DNA of 64,000 nt from Chaunax sp. Z400 (lineage: Eukaryota; Chordata; Actinopteri; Lophiiformes; Chaunacidae), in contig CM075185.1 in assembly GCA_037577475.1 (NCBI GenBank), positions 1,554,769 through 1,618,768 of the forward strand, given 5' to 3'. Of this stretch, positions 54,601-64,000 are shown piece by piece. Made by a program: the position numbers and the translations under genes. The notes beneath the pieces are model-generated. The model did no database searches. It saw only the letters and a program-made list of their open reading frames with translations, and was not told the DNA's origin. Position 1 is the stretch's first letter; the number at the start of each line of letters is the position of its first letter.

Positions 54601-57600
54601 ACCTTCACCTCCCACTGCCGGCAGCCAGGCTGTGAAGGAGGATGAGCTCAGCGGACTGAGACGGATTCTGCTGAGAGGTTTGTGGTCTAAGAGGACGACG
54701 GCAGCACATCTGTAACCCAGACAGGACTAAAATACCTGACTGTGGTTGACCCAGAGGAGGACCTGAACCTGAGGATTAACCAGACTAATCCTGAAATGAA
54801 GGTGTTTGGTGTCCTTCACAGGGTTTAAACAGAAGAACAGGCTCCTGATCAGCTGATCAATGAAGATATTAACTGATCAATATTAAAGTGTAGAAAACAG
54901 CAGAGATCACATTCAGACTTTAGAAATAAAAATGTATCACTGATGTTACTGCAAACACAGGTTAGTTTTCATTAATATGACATCATCATTGATAGAACTC
55001 TGAAAGGAGGAGGGGTCACCTCAACCGAGCAATCAGCTCATTTTGGCGACCAGTGGACATTTTGTAGCCATGTTTGGGACAACGAACCAGGTATTTAACC
55101 GTCCAAAGCTTCCAGATCTGGAGCCCAGTGTTGAACTCTTTAAAGGTAGAGCAGCAACATTCACAGTGGAGACTGGAGCCCACTGCCTCCTCCTGAGGAC
55201 GCTTCACAGGAGTCAGTGCCAGGCTAGCAGCGCTGTGAAGCTGCTAAGCTAACTGGTCTGTGTCTCCTGTCCACTGTCTCACTGCTAATAAATAATAATA
55301 AAGACAACAACACTAAACAACAACAACAAAAAAACAACACTAAACAATCAAAAACGAACAAACATCAAATCAGAGGGTCAGTGGAGTTGTGATGAAAACG
55401 TTTGCTGATTAAGCATGTTTTCATCACAACATGAACATGCTGACACTGATGAGTAATGTCATTAATGTCGATGATGTCACACGAAAGGTAAACCATCATC
55501 CAGAGGAGGAGGGGAATGTGGCCGCAGGACGATGTGTGTCTCTATCTGTGTGTGTGTTTGTGTCTCTATCTGTGTGTGTGTGTGTGTCTCTATCTGTGTG
55601 TGTTTTTGTGTCTCTATCTGTGTGTGTTTTTGTGTCTCTATCTGTGTGTGTGTTTGTGTCTCTATCTGTGTGTGTGTGTGTCTCTATCTGTGTGTGTGTG
55701 TCTCTATCTGTGTGTGTGTGTGTGTCTCTATCTGTGTGTGTTTTTGTGTCTCTATCTGTGTGTGTGTGTCTCTATCTGTGTGTGTGTGTCTCTATCTGTG
55801 TGTGTGTTTGTGTCTCTATCTGTGTGTGTGTGTGTGTCTCTATCTGTGTGTGTGTGTGTCTCTATCTGTGTGTGTGTGTGTGTCTCTATCTGTGTGTGTG
55901 TGTGTCTCTATCTGTGTGTGTGTGTGTCTCTATCTGTGTGTGTGTTTGTGTCTCTATCTGTGTGTGTGTTTGTGTCTCTATCTGTGTGTGTTTTTGTGTC
56001 TCTATCTGTGTGTGTTTTTGTGTCTCTATCTGTGTGTGTTTTTGTGTCTCTATCTGTGTGTGTTTTTGTGTCTCTATCTGTGTGTGTTTTTGTGTCTCTA
56101 TCTGTGTGTGTGTGTGTGTCTCTGTGTGTGTGTGTGTGTGTCTCTATCTGTGTGTGTGTGTTTGTGTCTCTGTGTGTGTGTGTTTGTGTCTCTATCTGTG
56201 TGTGTGTGTGTGTCTCTGTGTGTGTGTGTTTGTGTCTCTGTGTGTGTGTGTTTGTGTCTCTATCTGTGTGTGTGTGTGTGTCTCTGTGTGTGTGTGTTTG
56301 TGTGTGTCTCTGTGTGTGTGTGTGTCTCTGTGTGTGTGTGTGTGTCTCTGTGTGTGTGTTTGTGTCTCTATCTGTGTGTGTGTGTGTGTGTCTCTGTGTG
56401 TGTGTGTGTGTGTCTCTATCTGTGTGTGTGTGTGTGTCTCTGTGTGTGTGTGTGTCTCTATCTGTGTGTGTGTGTGTGTCTCTATCTGTGTGTGTGTGTG
56501 TGTGTGTTTGTGTCTCTATCTGTGTGTGTGTGTTTGTGTCTCTATCTGTGTGTGTGTGTGTGTCTCTGTGTGTGTGTGTGTCTCTGTGTGTGTGTGTTTG
56601 TGTCTCTGTGTGTGTGTGTTTGTGTCTCTATCTGTGTGTGTGTGTTTGTGTCTCTGTGTGTGTGTGTTTGTGTCTCTGTGTGTGTGTGTTTGTGTCTCTA
56701 TCTGTGTGTGTGTGTGTGTCTCTGTGTGTGTGTGTTTGTGTGTGTCTCTGTGTGTGTGTGTGTGTCTCTGTGTGTGTGTTTGTGTCTCTATCTGTGTGTG
56801 TGTGTGTGTCTCTGTGTGTGTGTGTGTGTGTCTCTATCTGTGTGTGTGTGTGTGTCTCTGTGTGTGTGTGTGTCTCTATCTGTGTGTGTGTGTGTGTCTC
56901 TATCTGTGTGTGTGTGTGTGTCTCTATCTGTGTGTGTGTGTGTGTGTGTTTGTGTCTCTATCTGTGTGTGTGTGTCTCTATCTGTGTGTGTGTGTGTGTC
57001 TCTGTGTGTGTGTGTGTGTGTGTGTCTCTATCTGTGTGTGTGTGTGTGTCTCTATCTGTGTGTGTGTGTGTGTCTCTGTGTGTGTGTGTGTGTGTGTGTC
57101 TCTATCTGTGTGTGTGTGTGTGTCTCTATCTGTGTGTGTGTGTGTGTGTGTCTCTATCTGTGTGTGTGTGTCTCTATCTGTGTGTGTGTGTGTTTGTGTC
57201 TCTATCTGTGTGTGTGTGTCTCTATCTGTGTGTGTGTGTGTGTCTCTGTGTGTGTGTGTGTGTGTGTGTCTCTATCTGTGTGTGTGTGTGTGTCTCTATC
57301 TGTGTGTGTGTGTGTGTCTCTGTGTGTGTGTTACCATGGCTGGCAGAGCGGCCCCGGTGTCGGTACACACTAACTGGACCACACAGCCGTAACAGATGAA
57401 GCCTTGGTTCAGGACTGAGTCTCTGTGGTCGGGCCGCTGGTCGTCCACTGGAGGAGAGAACAGATGGGTGATGATGAGGGTCTGGAGGTGGGAGGTCTGT
57501 CCTCCAGGTAAATAAACAACCTGAAGGTTTGTTTAGGAGGAACCACACACACTGAATCTACTGAAGGCGTCTGCTGATCTACAGATCTATGACATCACCA

Positions 57601-58417
57601 ACCATAGAATAAATATTCACTCCTCCTCTCCTCAGGTTTCTGACTCCACCAAACATGATGTTCCATCAGCGTGGGGGAGGAGCTAATGACAGCAGGACAT
57701 CAGAGGAAGTATTCCTGTCAGTGAAACTGTAACTGTTTATAAAGAGACTCTAGTAGACCTCCACCCAACAGTCCCCTCTGATCCAGTGAAACCTGAACCT
57801 AAGTCAGTACATTGATCTGCTGATCTGGATCAACAGACGTACTGGGTTCCTCCTGGTCCGGCCCAACCCGTCTGCTGGGTGTCAGCTGGTAATAATGAGT
57901 TGGTGATAATGTCTCCTAGGATCCTGGTTTGTTCTCTGTGTGATAAACAACAGCATCAGTCTGTGATTGTTTGTTCATTACCGATGATGATGGTGAAGGC
58001 CGTCCAGTGTCGAGCGCTGGCGATGAAGGCTCCTCTGTCAACCGACAGGTAACGAGTGCTGACGGTCTGAGAGCGTAAACGGTTGAACAACGCCACTCTA
58101 GAGCACGAGGAGATACACACTGAACATGCACACAGACACACACACACACAGATAGACACACAGACACACACACACAGATAGACACACAGACACACACACA
58201 CAGATAGAGACACACACACACAGATAGAGACACACACACACACACACAGATAGACACACAGACACACACACACAGATAGACACACAGACACACACACACA
58301 GATAGACACACAGACACACACACACAGATAGACACACAGACACACACACACACACAGATAGAGACACACACACACACACACAGATAGACACACAGACACA
58401 CACAGATAGACACACAG

Positions 58418-58448
<31 letters not shown>

Positions 58449-58986
58449 TAGAGACACACACACACACACACACAGATAGACACACAGACACACACAGATA
58501 GACACACAGACACACACACACACACACACACAGATAGACACACAGACACACACACACACAGATAGACACACAGACACACACACACACACAGATAGAGACA
58601 CACACACACAGATAGACACACAGACACACACACACACACAGATAGACACACACACACAGATAGACACACACACACAGATAGACACACACACACACATACA
58701 CAGATAGACACACACACACACATACACAGATAGACACACACACACACACACAGATAGACACACACACACACACAGATAGAGACACACACACACACACACA
58801 CAGATAGACACACACACACACACACACAGATAGACACACACACACACACACAGATAGACACACACACACACACACACAGATAGACACACACACACACACA
58901 GATAGAGACACACACACACATACACACAGATAGACACACACACACACATACACAGATAGACACACACACACACACACACAGATAGA

Positions 58987-59020
<34 letters not shown>

Positions 59021-62000
59021 TAGACACACAGACACACACACACAGATAGAGACACACACACACAGATAGAGACACACACATAAACACACACACAGATAGA
59101 GACACGCACACAAACACACACACACAGGTGACTGACCATGTGACCTGCAGTGACACAGGAAGTTGACACAGGAAGTGATGACTCATCACAACCAGTCATC
59201 AGTCTGTCATATTGGTGGTCGGATTGGTAAATCCATCCATCATCCATCCATCATCCATCAATCATTCATCCATCCATCCATCCATCATCCATCCATCATC
59301 CATCAATCATTCATCCATCCATCCATCCATCATCCATCCATCCATCATTCATCCATCCATCCAGTTAAACCAATCAGAAGTGTTGGATGTTGGATTCTTG
59401 TTAACTGCATATCTGAGAAAAAGTTTTAGAGTTAAAGTTTTAAAATTGAAGAAAATAATTGAAATTCAATAAATTGCAAAATAACAACAAGCACAAACTA
59501 TTAAACAGGTTTGAAGTTGGGACGGACGGATGGAGACCAGTTCTAAAAGATAACTGATGATCCGGACGGTGACTTACGGTCGGCGTTCTTCATGGACTGT
59601 CTCTTCTGAGACGGTTTGGAGATGACCTTTATCATCCGGCTCTGGAACGAGCCCACTTCCTGTTTATTACCCAGGAGGAGTCTCAGCAGCAGGCAGAAAT
59701 GTTTCCTCTTGTCCTGGTTGGAGATGAACAGGGACTTGGCACAGGCAAACATCTGATGGAGACACAGCGATGGAGAATATTTATCCATGTTCCCAGAATC
59801 TGCTCTGAAAATCAAATGAATCAAACATTTATGACACAGTTCACCTCCTCCACTTGAAGGTTCTCCATCCATTCTACTCTCTGTCTAAAGCATCTGATTC
59901 AGTCGATCTCAGAATCCTGTTAAATAAACCCTAATCAACTGGATCAGATGAACAATCAGTGGTTCCCTTACTGTGACTACAGGCGAACCTCAGGGCTCCA
60001 TTCTCTGTCCTCTCTTCTTCTCTCCCTATATATTAATATCATCTCTGCTGTACATTTTTATGCAGATGACCCTTTTCTGTTCCACTGGCTCCTCTTTACT
60101 TGACAGATTTCAGATCTCTGCTGGACCAAAAGCTTGTTTTAAATTCTGCTAAAACTACATGTCTGATATTCTCCAGATTACCACAGAGTACTCAGATTAC
60201 TACTTGTATCCAGACTGTTTATATGATGCTTCTCCTCTACATTTATTTATGTATCAGCTCTTCATCACAGCTGATACCTTCCTCCCTCAGCAGTGTTCCC
60301 AGTATGGTGGATGGTCATGTTTGTCTATGACTATGAGCTCTCTGGTGGTTTTAACAGTTCAGCTCAAAGGACCCTTTAACACCAGCTGGAGCTCCTGTTC
60401 ACACTGACGTTGGTTCACAAACTGCTGCATACAAACAGAAAAAGCTTCAAGAGGTTCTCTTCTTCCACTGGATCAGTTCCTGAATATCTGCATCACACCT
60501 GTAAATGTTTTATCTGTAGACAAACGGATCCAGATCTCAGTGAGACGACCGGTTTAAATACAGCACTACAGACGGAAGTCCAGATGGAGGACGTTCACAG
60601 TAAAGCTGAGGTTTATTTCTTGTGTCAGAGAGTTTACAGCCGGTGTGTTTGTCCAGTCATCTGTCGTCTGGAACACTAAGCTGTTGGTCGGGGTCATCTG
60701 CAGCTGGTCTTTGAACCAAAGTTAAAATAAAGGACTGACCTGAAGTCTGGACGAACTACATATGAAGACTTTTAGTCTACGACGATCAGGAAGGGAGCCA
60801 GGAGGAACTGGACCAGCAGAGATCTGGTGGGAGATGACTGAACAAACATGGACGGCAGCTCGGACTGTTTGTCGGCTGGAGGAGGAGGGAGAGGACCGCA
60901 GAGCCTTCAGGAGGAACCGCAGGAGGACTAACCTCCACGGAAGCGTTTATTTACAGGTTCACTCATCATCAGTCTATGACATCACTCACAAAGATCAAAC
61001 ATGTTCAGTCTGAAGGCCTCTCTTCACACATCACACTGTCAAACCGGAGGAACCTGTTAATCGCTCTAAGAACCCTCATTTTACTATTCCCACACCACAA
61101 GAACGGAGAACGGTTGGAGTTGATAGGACGACTTTAGCTCCTCCTTTAAAGTCGGTTCTCTCCCAGTAGAGCAGCAACCCTGAGTGATGTGAGTGAGCTC
61201 TGATTGGTTGAACACGAGCCAAAGCAGCATCATCATCTTCCATTTTCAAAAACCTCGTGGAACCAACAGCTGTAACCGATATCGTTGCTATAGCAACCAC
61301 CGGCTATCTTACATCACATCACCGTTCCTATTGGTGGTGAGAGTGTAAACAGAAAAAGGTTTGGTGAAGGTTTGAGTTCTCAGAGGAACCGCCTAGTGAA
61401 CCATCTGCTGACTGAGTCTGGATCAGACGTGGTCCAGCTCGTCTCCGTCAGCCCTCAAACCCAAACCTCAAATATCACCAGCTCAACAGTTCTAGGTAGA
61501 AAGACACACATGGGATCCGATCAGATCCGATCTGATCCATCACACTCAGTTCTCTCACCCTGGAGTTGGGCTGCTGATCGAAGGTCAGTTTGAAGGTGTC
61601 GGTCTGGGACTGACTGGGGCTGTCCAGACACATGTAACCACAAACCCGGTACACAGAGTCTCCATAGCCCGCCCCTGGAGGAAGACGACAGGGAGACGGG
61701 AGAAAAAAGGAGGGATGAAGATGCAGAGAGAGGAGAGGAACAGGGGAGGAAGAGGAGGGTGTTTCTTCACCTTTCAGGTGATCCTGCATGAGTCTCCATC
61801 CATGACCACTGATGTAAACACAAGGAGGAGGGCAGAAGAACCTGGAAAAGGGCCAGCAGAAGGAATCACAGTCTCCTATGGGCTTTATGGTGGAAACGTT
61901 TTCTGGAGCAGACATGATGGATTCTTCCTCCAGACCTCGGACACATCACCAAAAACTCAAACCTGGTTCAGAAGTTAAACCAGAAACCAGACGGGACTGT

Positions 62001-63277
62001 ACTGGATCAGATTCTATTACAACTACTACTACGACTACTACTACTACTACTACTACTATGACTACGACTACTACTACTACGACTAACTATGACTACTACT
62101 ATTACTACTACTACTACTACTACGACTACTGTTACTACTACTATTACTACTGTTACTACTGTTACTACTACTACTGTTACTACTACTTATACTACTACTG
62201 TTACTACTACTGTTACTACTACTGTTACTACTACTACTACGACTACTACTACTACTACGACTACTACTACTACTACGACTACTGCTACTACTACTACTAC
62301 GACTACTACTAAAACTACTACGACTACTACTACTACGACTACTACCTACTACTAGTAGTACTACGATGACTACTACTACGATGACTACTACTACTACTAC
62401 TACTACCACCACTATTACTGCTACTACTACTACAATGACGACTACTACTACTACTACTACCACCACTATTACTGCTACTACTACTATAACTACTACTACT
62501 ACTATGACTACTACGACTACTACAACTACTACTACGACTACTACTACTATGACTACTACTACCACTACCACCACTATTACTGCTACTACTACTATAACTA
62601 CTACTACTACTATGACTACTACGACTACTACAACTACTACTACGACTACTACTACTATGACTACTACTACTATGACTACTAGTATGACTACGACTACTAC
62701 GACTACTACGACTACTACTACTACTACGACTACTACTACTATGACTACTAATACTATGACTACTACAACTACTACTACTACTACGACTACTACTACGACT
62801 ACTATGACTACTACTTCTACTACTCACACTACTACTAGTACTACTACTATGACTACTACTACTACTATGACTACTACTACTACTATTACAACTACTACTA
62901 CTACCATGACTACTACTACTTCTACTACTACTTTGACTACTACTACTACTACAACTACTACTACTACCAGATTACTACGACTACGACTACTCCAACTAAG
63001 ACTACTACTACTATGACTACTATTACTACTACTACTACTACTAGAGGTTTCACTGATGCCCCTCAGTGATACTGCTTTACTCAGTACTGCAGTATTACTA
63101 CAGTATTACTACAGTATTACTACACTATTACTGTTGTTATGCTGTTGCTCTAACCTTTTCTCATTGCCGTAGGACTTCTGGGCGACCTTTGCGTGCAGGA
63201 TGGTGACACTCTGGTCGGCGTGAACTTCTCCTGGTCCTTCTGATCCCAGACAGCCCGAAAGCCCCTTGTCCAGTCTC
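48372..63277 (-). CDS. RBPJL-type CSL transcription factor, 5' end missing
   Basis: RBPJL is the RBPJ paralog that replaces RBPJ in the pancreas acinar PTF1 complex and binds the TTCCCA-type site; unlike RBPJ it does not mediate Notch signalling. Ten exons (listed separately) join in frame to about 478 residues; human RBPJL is 517, so the first exon or exons lie past 63277. Seen in order: ILHAKVAQKSYGNEKR and FFCPPPCVY of the Rel-like N domain, FISNQDKRKHF, VISKPSQKRQSMKNAD, FNRLRSQTVSTRYL of the beta-trefoil, VSQLHKCAFQFRD, SCWTIIGVEAVEF, and the C-terminal TIG fold (HVAMLEINGENFSPHLKVWF). The tail FLLETIHQEFTRANFHLFMQ is the RBPJL signature and is absent from RBPJ. Introns carry TG/CA and ACT arrays. 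Confidence 0.94.
48673..51801. other. rbpjl last intron, no further gene supported
   Basis: Contains a (GAT)n run at 49276-49300, the palindromic MITE and, at 51588-51680, four copies of a 31-bp GGTTCTAGGTGTTCT unit. Plus-strand frames at 49368-49688 and 50422-50781 have no motif I recognise. Confidence 0.5.
49836..49915. repeat. 80-bp palindromic MITE, copy 2
   Basis: Reverse complement of 47530-47610 with few differences; in the last intron of rbpjl. Confidence 0.85.
51802..51905 (-). CDS. rbpjl exon: TIG domain first half
   Basis: 104 bp, encoding VNGGGHVAMLEINGENFSPH and LKVWFGNSETETMF. Confidence 0.96.
52418..52800. repeat. Dispersed repeat, copy 2, with expanded VNTR
   Basis: Same element as 2395-2720, here with about ten units of GGTGACATCATCGTTAGAGT (52580-52780). 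In an rbpjl intron. Confidence 0.85.
53339..53494 (-). CDS. rbpjl exon: CWTIIG
   Basis: 156 bp, encoding APSSIRDPSRVVLNDGSCWT, IIGVEAVEFTFNQGLSCIQS and PVTPFPVITELE, joining beta-trefoil and TIG. Confidence 0.96.
53920..54060 (-). CDS. rbpjl exon: HKCAFQF
   Basis: 141 bp, encoding VIRKVNKQHAILDVDEPVSQ, LHKCAFQFRDNPQAYLCLAN and DSIIQYQ. Confidence 0.96.
55538..57331. repeat. TG-rich composite minisatellite, 1.8 kb
   Basis: Tandem (TCTCTATCTG)(TG)n and (TCTCTG)(TG)n units on the plus strand, therefore CA-rich in the rbpjl sense. All three plus frames are open by chance of composition. Ends 4 bp from an rbpjl exon. Confidence 0.98.
57335..57447 (-). CDS. rbpjl exon: diverged beta-trefoil strand
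   Basis: 113 bp, encoding DDQRPDHRDSVLNQGFICYG and CVVQLVCTDTGAALPAM; human has REGYVRYGSLVQLVCTVTGITLPPM. Its donor (GTAACACAC) opens directly into a 1.8-kb array. Confidence 0.92.
57982..58119 (-). CDS. rbpjl exon: beta-trefoil core
   Basis: 138 bp, encoding VALFNRLRSQTVSTRYLSVD and GAFIASARHWTAFTIII. Entry reads ISSCSRV where relatives have ISSGSKV. Its acceptor sits 13 bp from a 1-kb TG/CA array. Confidence 0.95.
58133..59128. repeat. CA-rich composite minisatellite, 1.0 kb
   Basis: (CA)n with CAGATAGACACA and CAGACACACA units: the same family as 55538-57331 in the opposite orientation, TG-rich in the rbpjl sense. Confidence 0.98.
59229..59362. repeat. CATC tetranucleotide repeat
   Basis: (CATC)n with CAAT and ATTCATC interruptions and a longer unit of about 55 bp repeated twice. 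Confidence 0.96.
59578..59752 (-). CDS. rbpjl exon: SNQDKRKHF and KVISKPSQK
   Basis: 175 bp, encoding MFACAKSLFISNQDKRKHFC, LLLRLLLGNKQEVGSFQS and MIKVISKPSQKRQSMKNAD. Confidence 0.96.
59870..60640 (+). mobile_element. Eroded LINE reverse-transcriptase fragment
   Basis: Across frames it reads LSKASDSVDLRILL, VTTGEPQGSILCPLFFSPYI, HFYADDPFLF and LDQKLVLNSAKTTCLIFSR: the consecutive RT motifs of an L2/Rex1-like LINE (FD.VDH.ILL, GVPQGSILGP, YADD, LN..KT). Frame breaks show it is dead. In an rbpjl intron, antisense to the gene. Confidence 0.8.
61559..61674 (-). CDS. rbpjl exon: VCGYMCLDS
   Basis: 116 bp, encoding GAGYGDSVYRVCGYMCLDSP and TFKLTFDQQPNSR; human RBPJL has VCGYMGLDS and KLNFEQQPDSR. 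Confidence 0.94.
61771..61841 (-). CDS. rbpjl exon: FFCPPPCVY
   Basis: 71 bp, encoding FFCPPPCVYISGHGWRLMQD and HLK, the invariant DNA-contact region of CSL proteins. Confidence 0.96.
62015..63045. repeat. ACT/ACG trinucleotide array, 1 kb
   Basis: (TAC)n/(ACT)n with ACG, ATG and ATT interruptions in an rbpjl intron, ending about 110 bp from the first visible rbpjl exon. False poly-Thr, poly-Tyr and poly-Ser frames cover it. Confidence 0.98.
63155..63277 (-). CDS. rbpjl first visible exon
   Basis: Encodes GEVHADQSVTILHAKVAQKS and YGNEKR. The first 15 or so residues (RLDKGLSGCLGSEGP) are poorly conserved, so the acceptor could lie slightly inside (an ag near 63231). No upstream exon was found to 64000. 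Confidence 0.85.
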
Positions 63278-64000
63278 CTGATTGGACAACAACAATGTCA
63301 GTCACAAACTACCAGGAAGTATAGGGTACTGAACTGTCTGTCATATGTATGGAGGTGAATAAGATCAGTGATGCATTCACTGACCTTTATACATGATGGA
63401 GTAAATGTTAACAGTGATGCGTTCATGTACAGTTGTACATATTGATATATATTTAATCTGATAGCTGCCTACAGGCTCCATGGTCAAAGTGAGACATCGT
63501 TCCTCCACCACTATGTTTCTCAAGCTCATGTGAGCGTCCACTATGTGGCGCTGGAGCAGACCTACTGATGTATGGAATGTTCCAGAATATGAAGCAGAGA
63601 CCACAGGATGAACATTTCATGTGAGTCAGATGATGACTGTCACACAAGGTTTACTCCTACTCACTAGGGGGCGCGCTGACAATGGCACTGCACTGGCAGG
63701 TGGGTGTCTTCAGGGTGGGGCCTGAGGTTTGGGGCAGATTGAACCATGATTGTTTGGGTTACAACAACTTCCTGTTTCATGGCAGGACAATGAAGTTACT
63801 AAGGAAACACCTTGTGACAAAAGTTTTCATTGGTGCTTTTTTTTACAGAGCTCATGGAACAGCAGAGACAACCTTCTCCACCCGCCGACGCCATTACAAC
63901 ACCATCAGAACACCATCAGAACACCACCACAACACCAACACAACGCCATCAGAACACCAACACAACGCCATCACAACACCATCACAACAAAAACCTCTAA
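63278..64000. other. rbpjl intron or upstream flank, no exon seen
   Basis: A degenerate CAACACCATCAGAA repeat occupies 63895-63995. The missing rbpjl 5' exon is not here as far as I can see. Confidence 0.5.

Noticed and set aside
55431..57399. Three overlapping plus-strand open frames of 613-653 residues rich in Cys/Val/Ser
   Set aside because: They are translations of the (TG)n/TCTATC array; all three frames stay open through composition alone.
57916..59247. Minus-strand frames of 363-443 residues, Cys/Val-rich
   Set aside because: Same artefact over the CA array, though one frame touches the true rbpjl exon at 57982-58119.
62015..63045. Poly-Thr, poly-Tyr, poly-Val and poly-Ser frames
   Set aside because: Trinucleotide array read in six frames.
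48372..63277. Assignment as RBPJ instead of RBPJL
   Set aside because: RBPJ ends in a Ser/Thr/Asn-rich tail; this one ends LLETIHQEFTRANFHLF, as in RBPJL, and has the VCGYMCLDS insert region.

Overview
This is vertebrate, almost certainly teleost fish, nuclear DNA. Three intron-rich genes match KCNQ2, DDX27 and RBPJL. Exon boundaries follow GT-AG rules, phases close perfectly across each gene, and the filler is typical of fish genomes: Tc1-like transposon debris, LINE remnants, a tRNA-type SINE, MITEs and a very large load of mini- and microsatellites. There is no prokaryotic gene, CRISPR array or recognisable virus.

Layout. (1) 1-1684: upstream or intron sequence with nothing coding that I can support. 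(2) 1685-17410, plus strand: kcnq2, 18 coding exons from just before S1 to the stop codon; the N-terminal coding exon is missing. (3) 17411-22783: convergent intergenic interval holding the kcnq2 3' UTR, a tandem duplicate of the ddx27 3' end, repeat debris around a short coding-like fragment, and a deleted Tc1-like transposon. (4) 22784-37050, minus strand: ddx27, 21 coding exons and complete, with introns full of tandem repeats, including a TCAG array of more than 3 kb. A CCAAT/ETS promoter follows at 37051-37290. (5) 37051-48371: about 11 kb without a gene I can support, rich in MITEs and minisatellites. (6) 48372-63277, minus strand: rbpjl, 10 coding exons through the TIG domain and the RBPJL-type tail; its first exon or exons lie beyond the window. 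(7) 63278-64000: nothing clear.

The genes are functionally unrelated: a neuronal M-current potassium channel, a nucleolar DEAD-box helicase for ribosome biogenesis, and a pancreas-type CSL transcription factor. They do not form an operon or system. I found no convincing new biological system. The most interesting material is structural: inverted TG/CA-rich arrays flanking two rbpjl exons, a duplicated ddx27 3' terminus, one 17-bp minisatellite family in introns of two neighbouring genes, a minisatellite expanded inside a MITE, an array of splice-donor-like motifs directly behind a kcnq2 exon, and a coding-like fragment caught between direct repeats. All homology calls come from memory of the protein families; no search was run.
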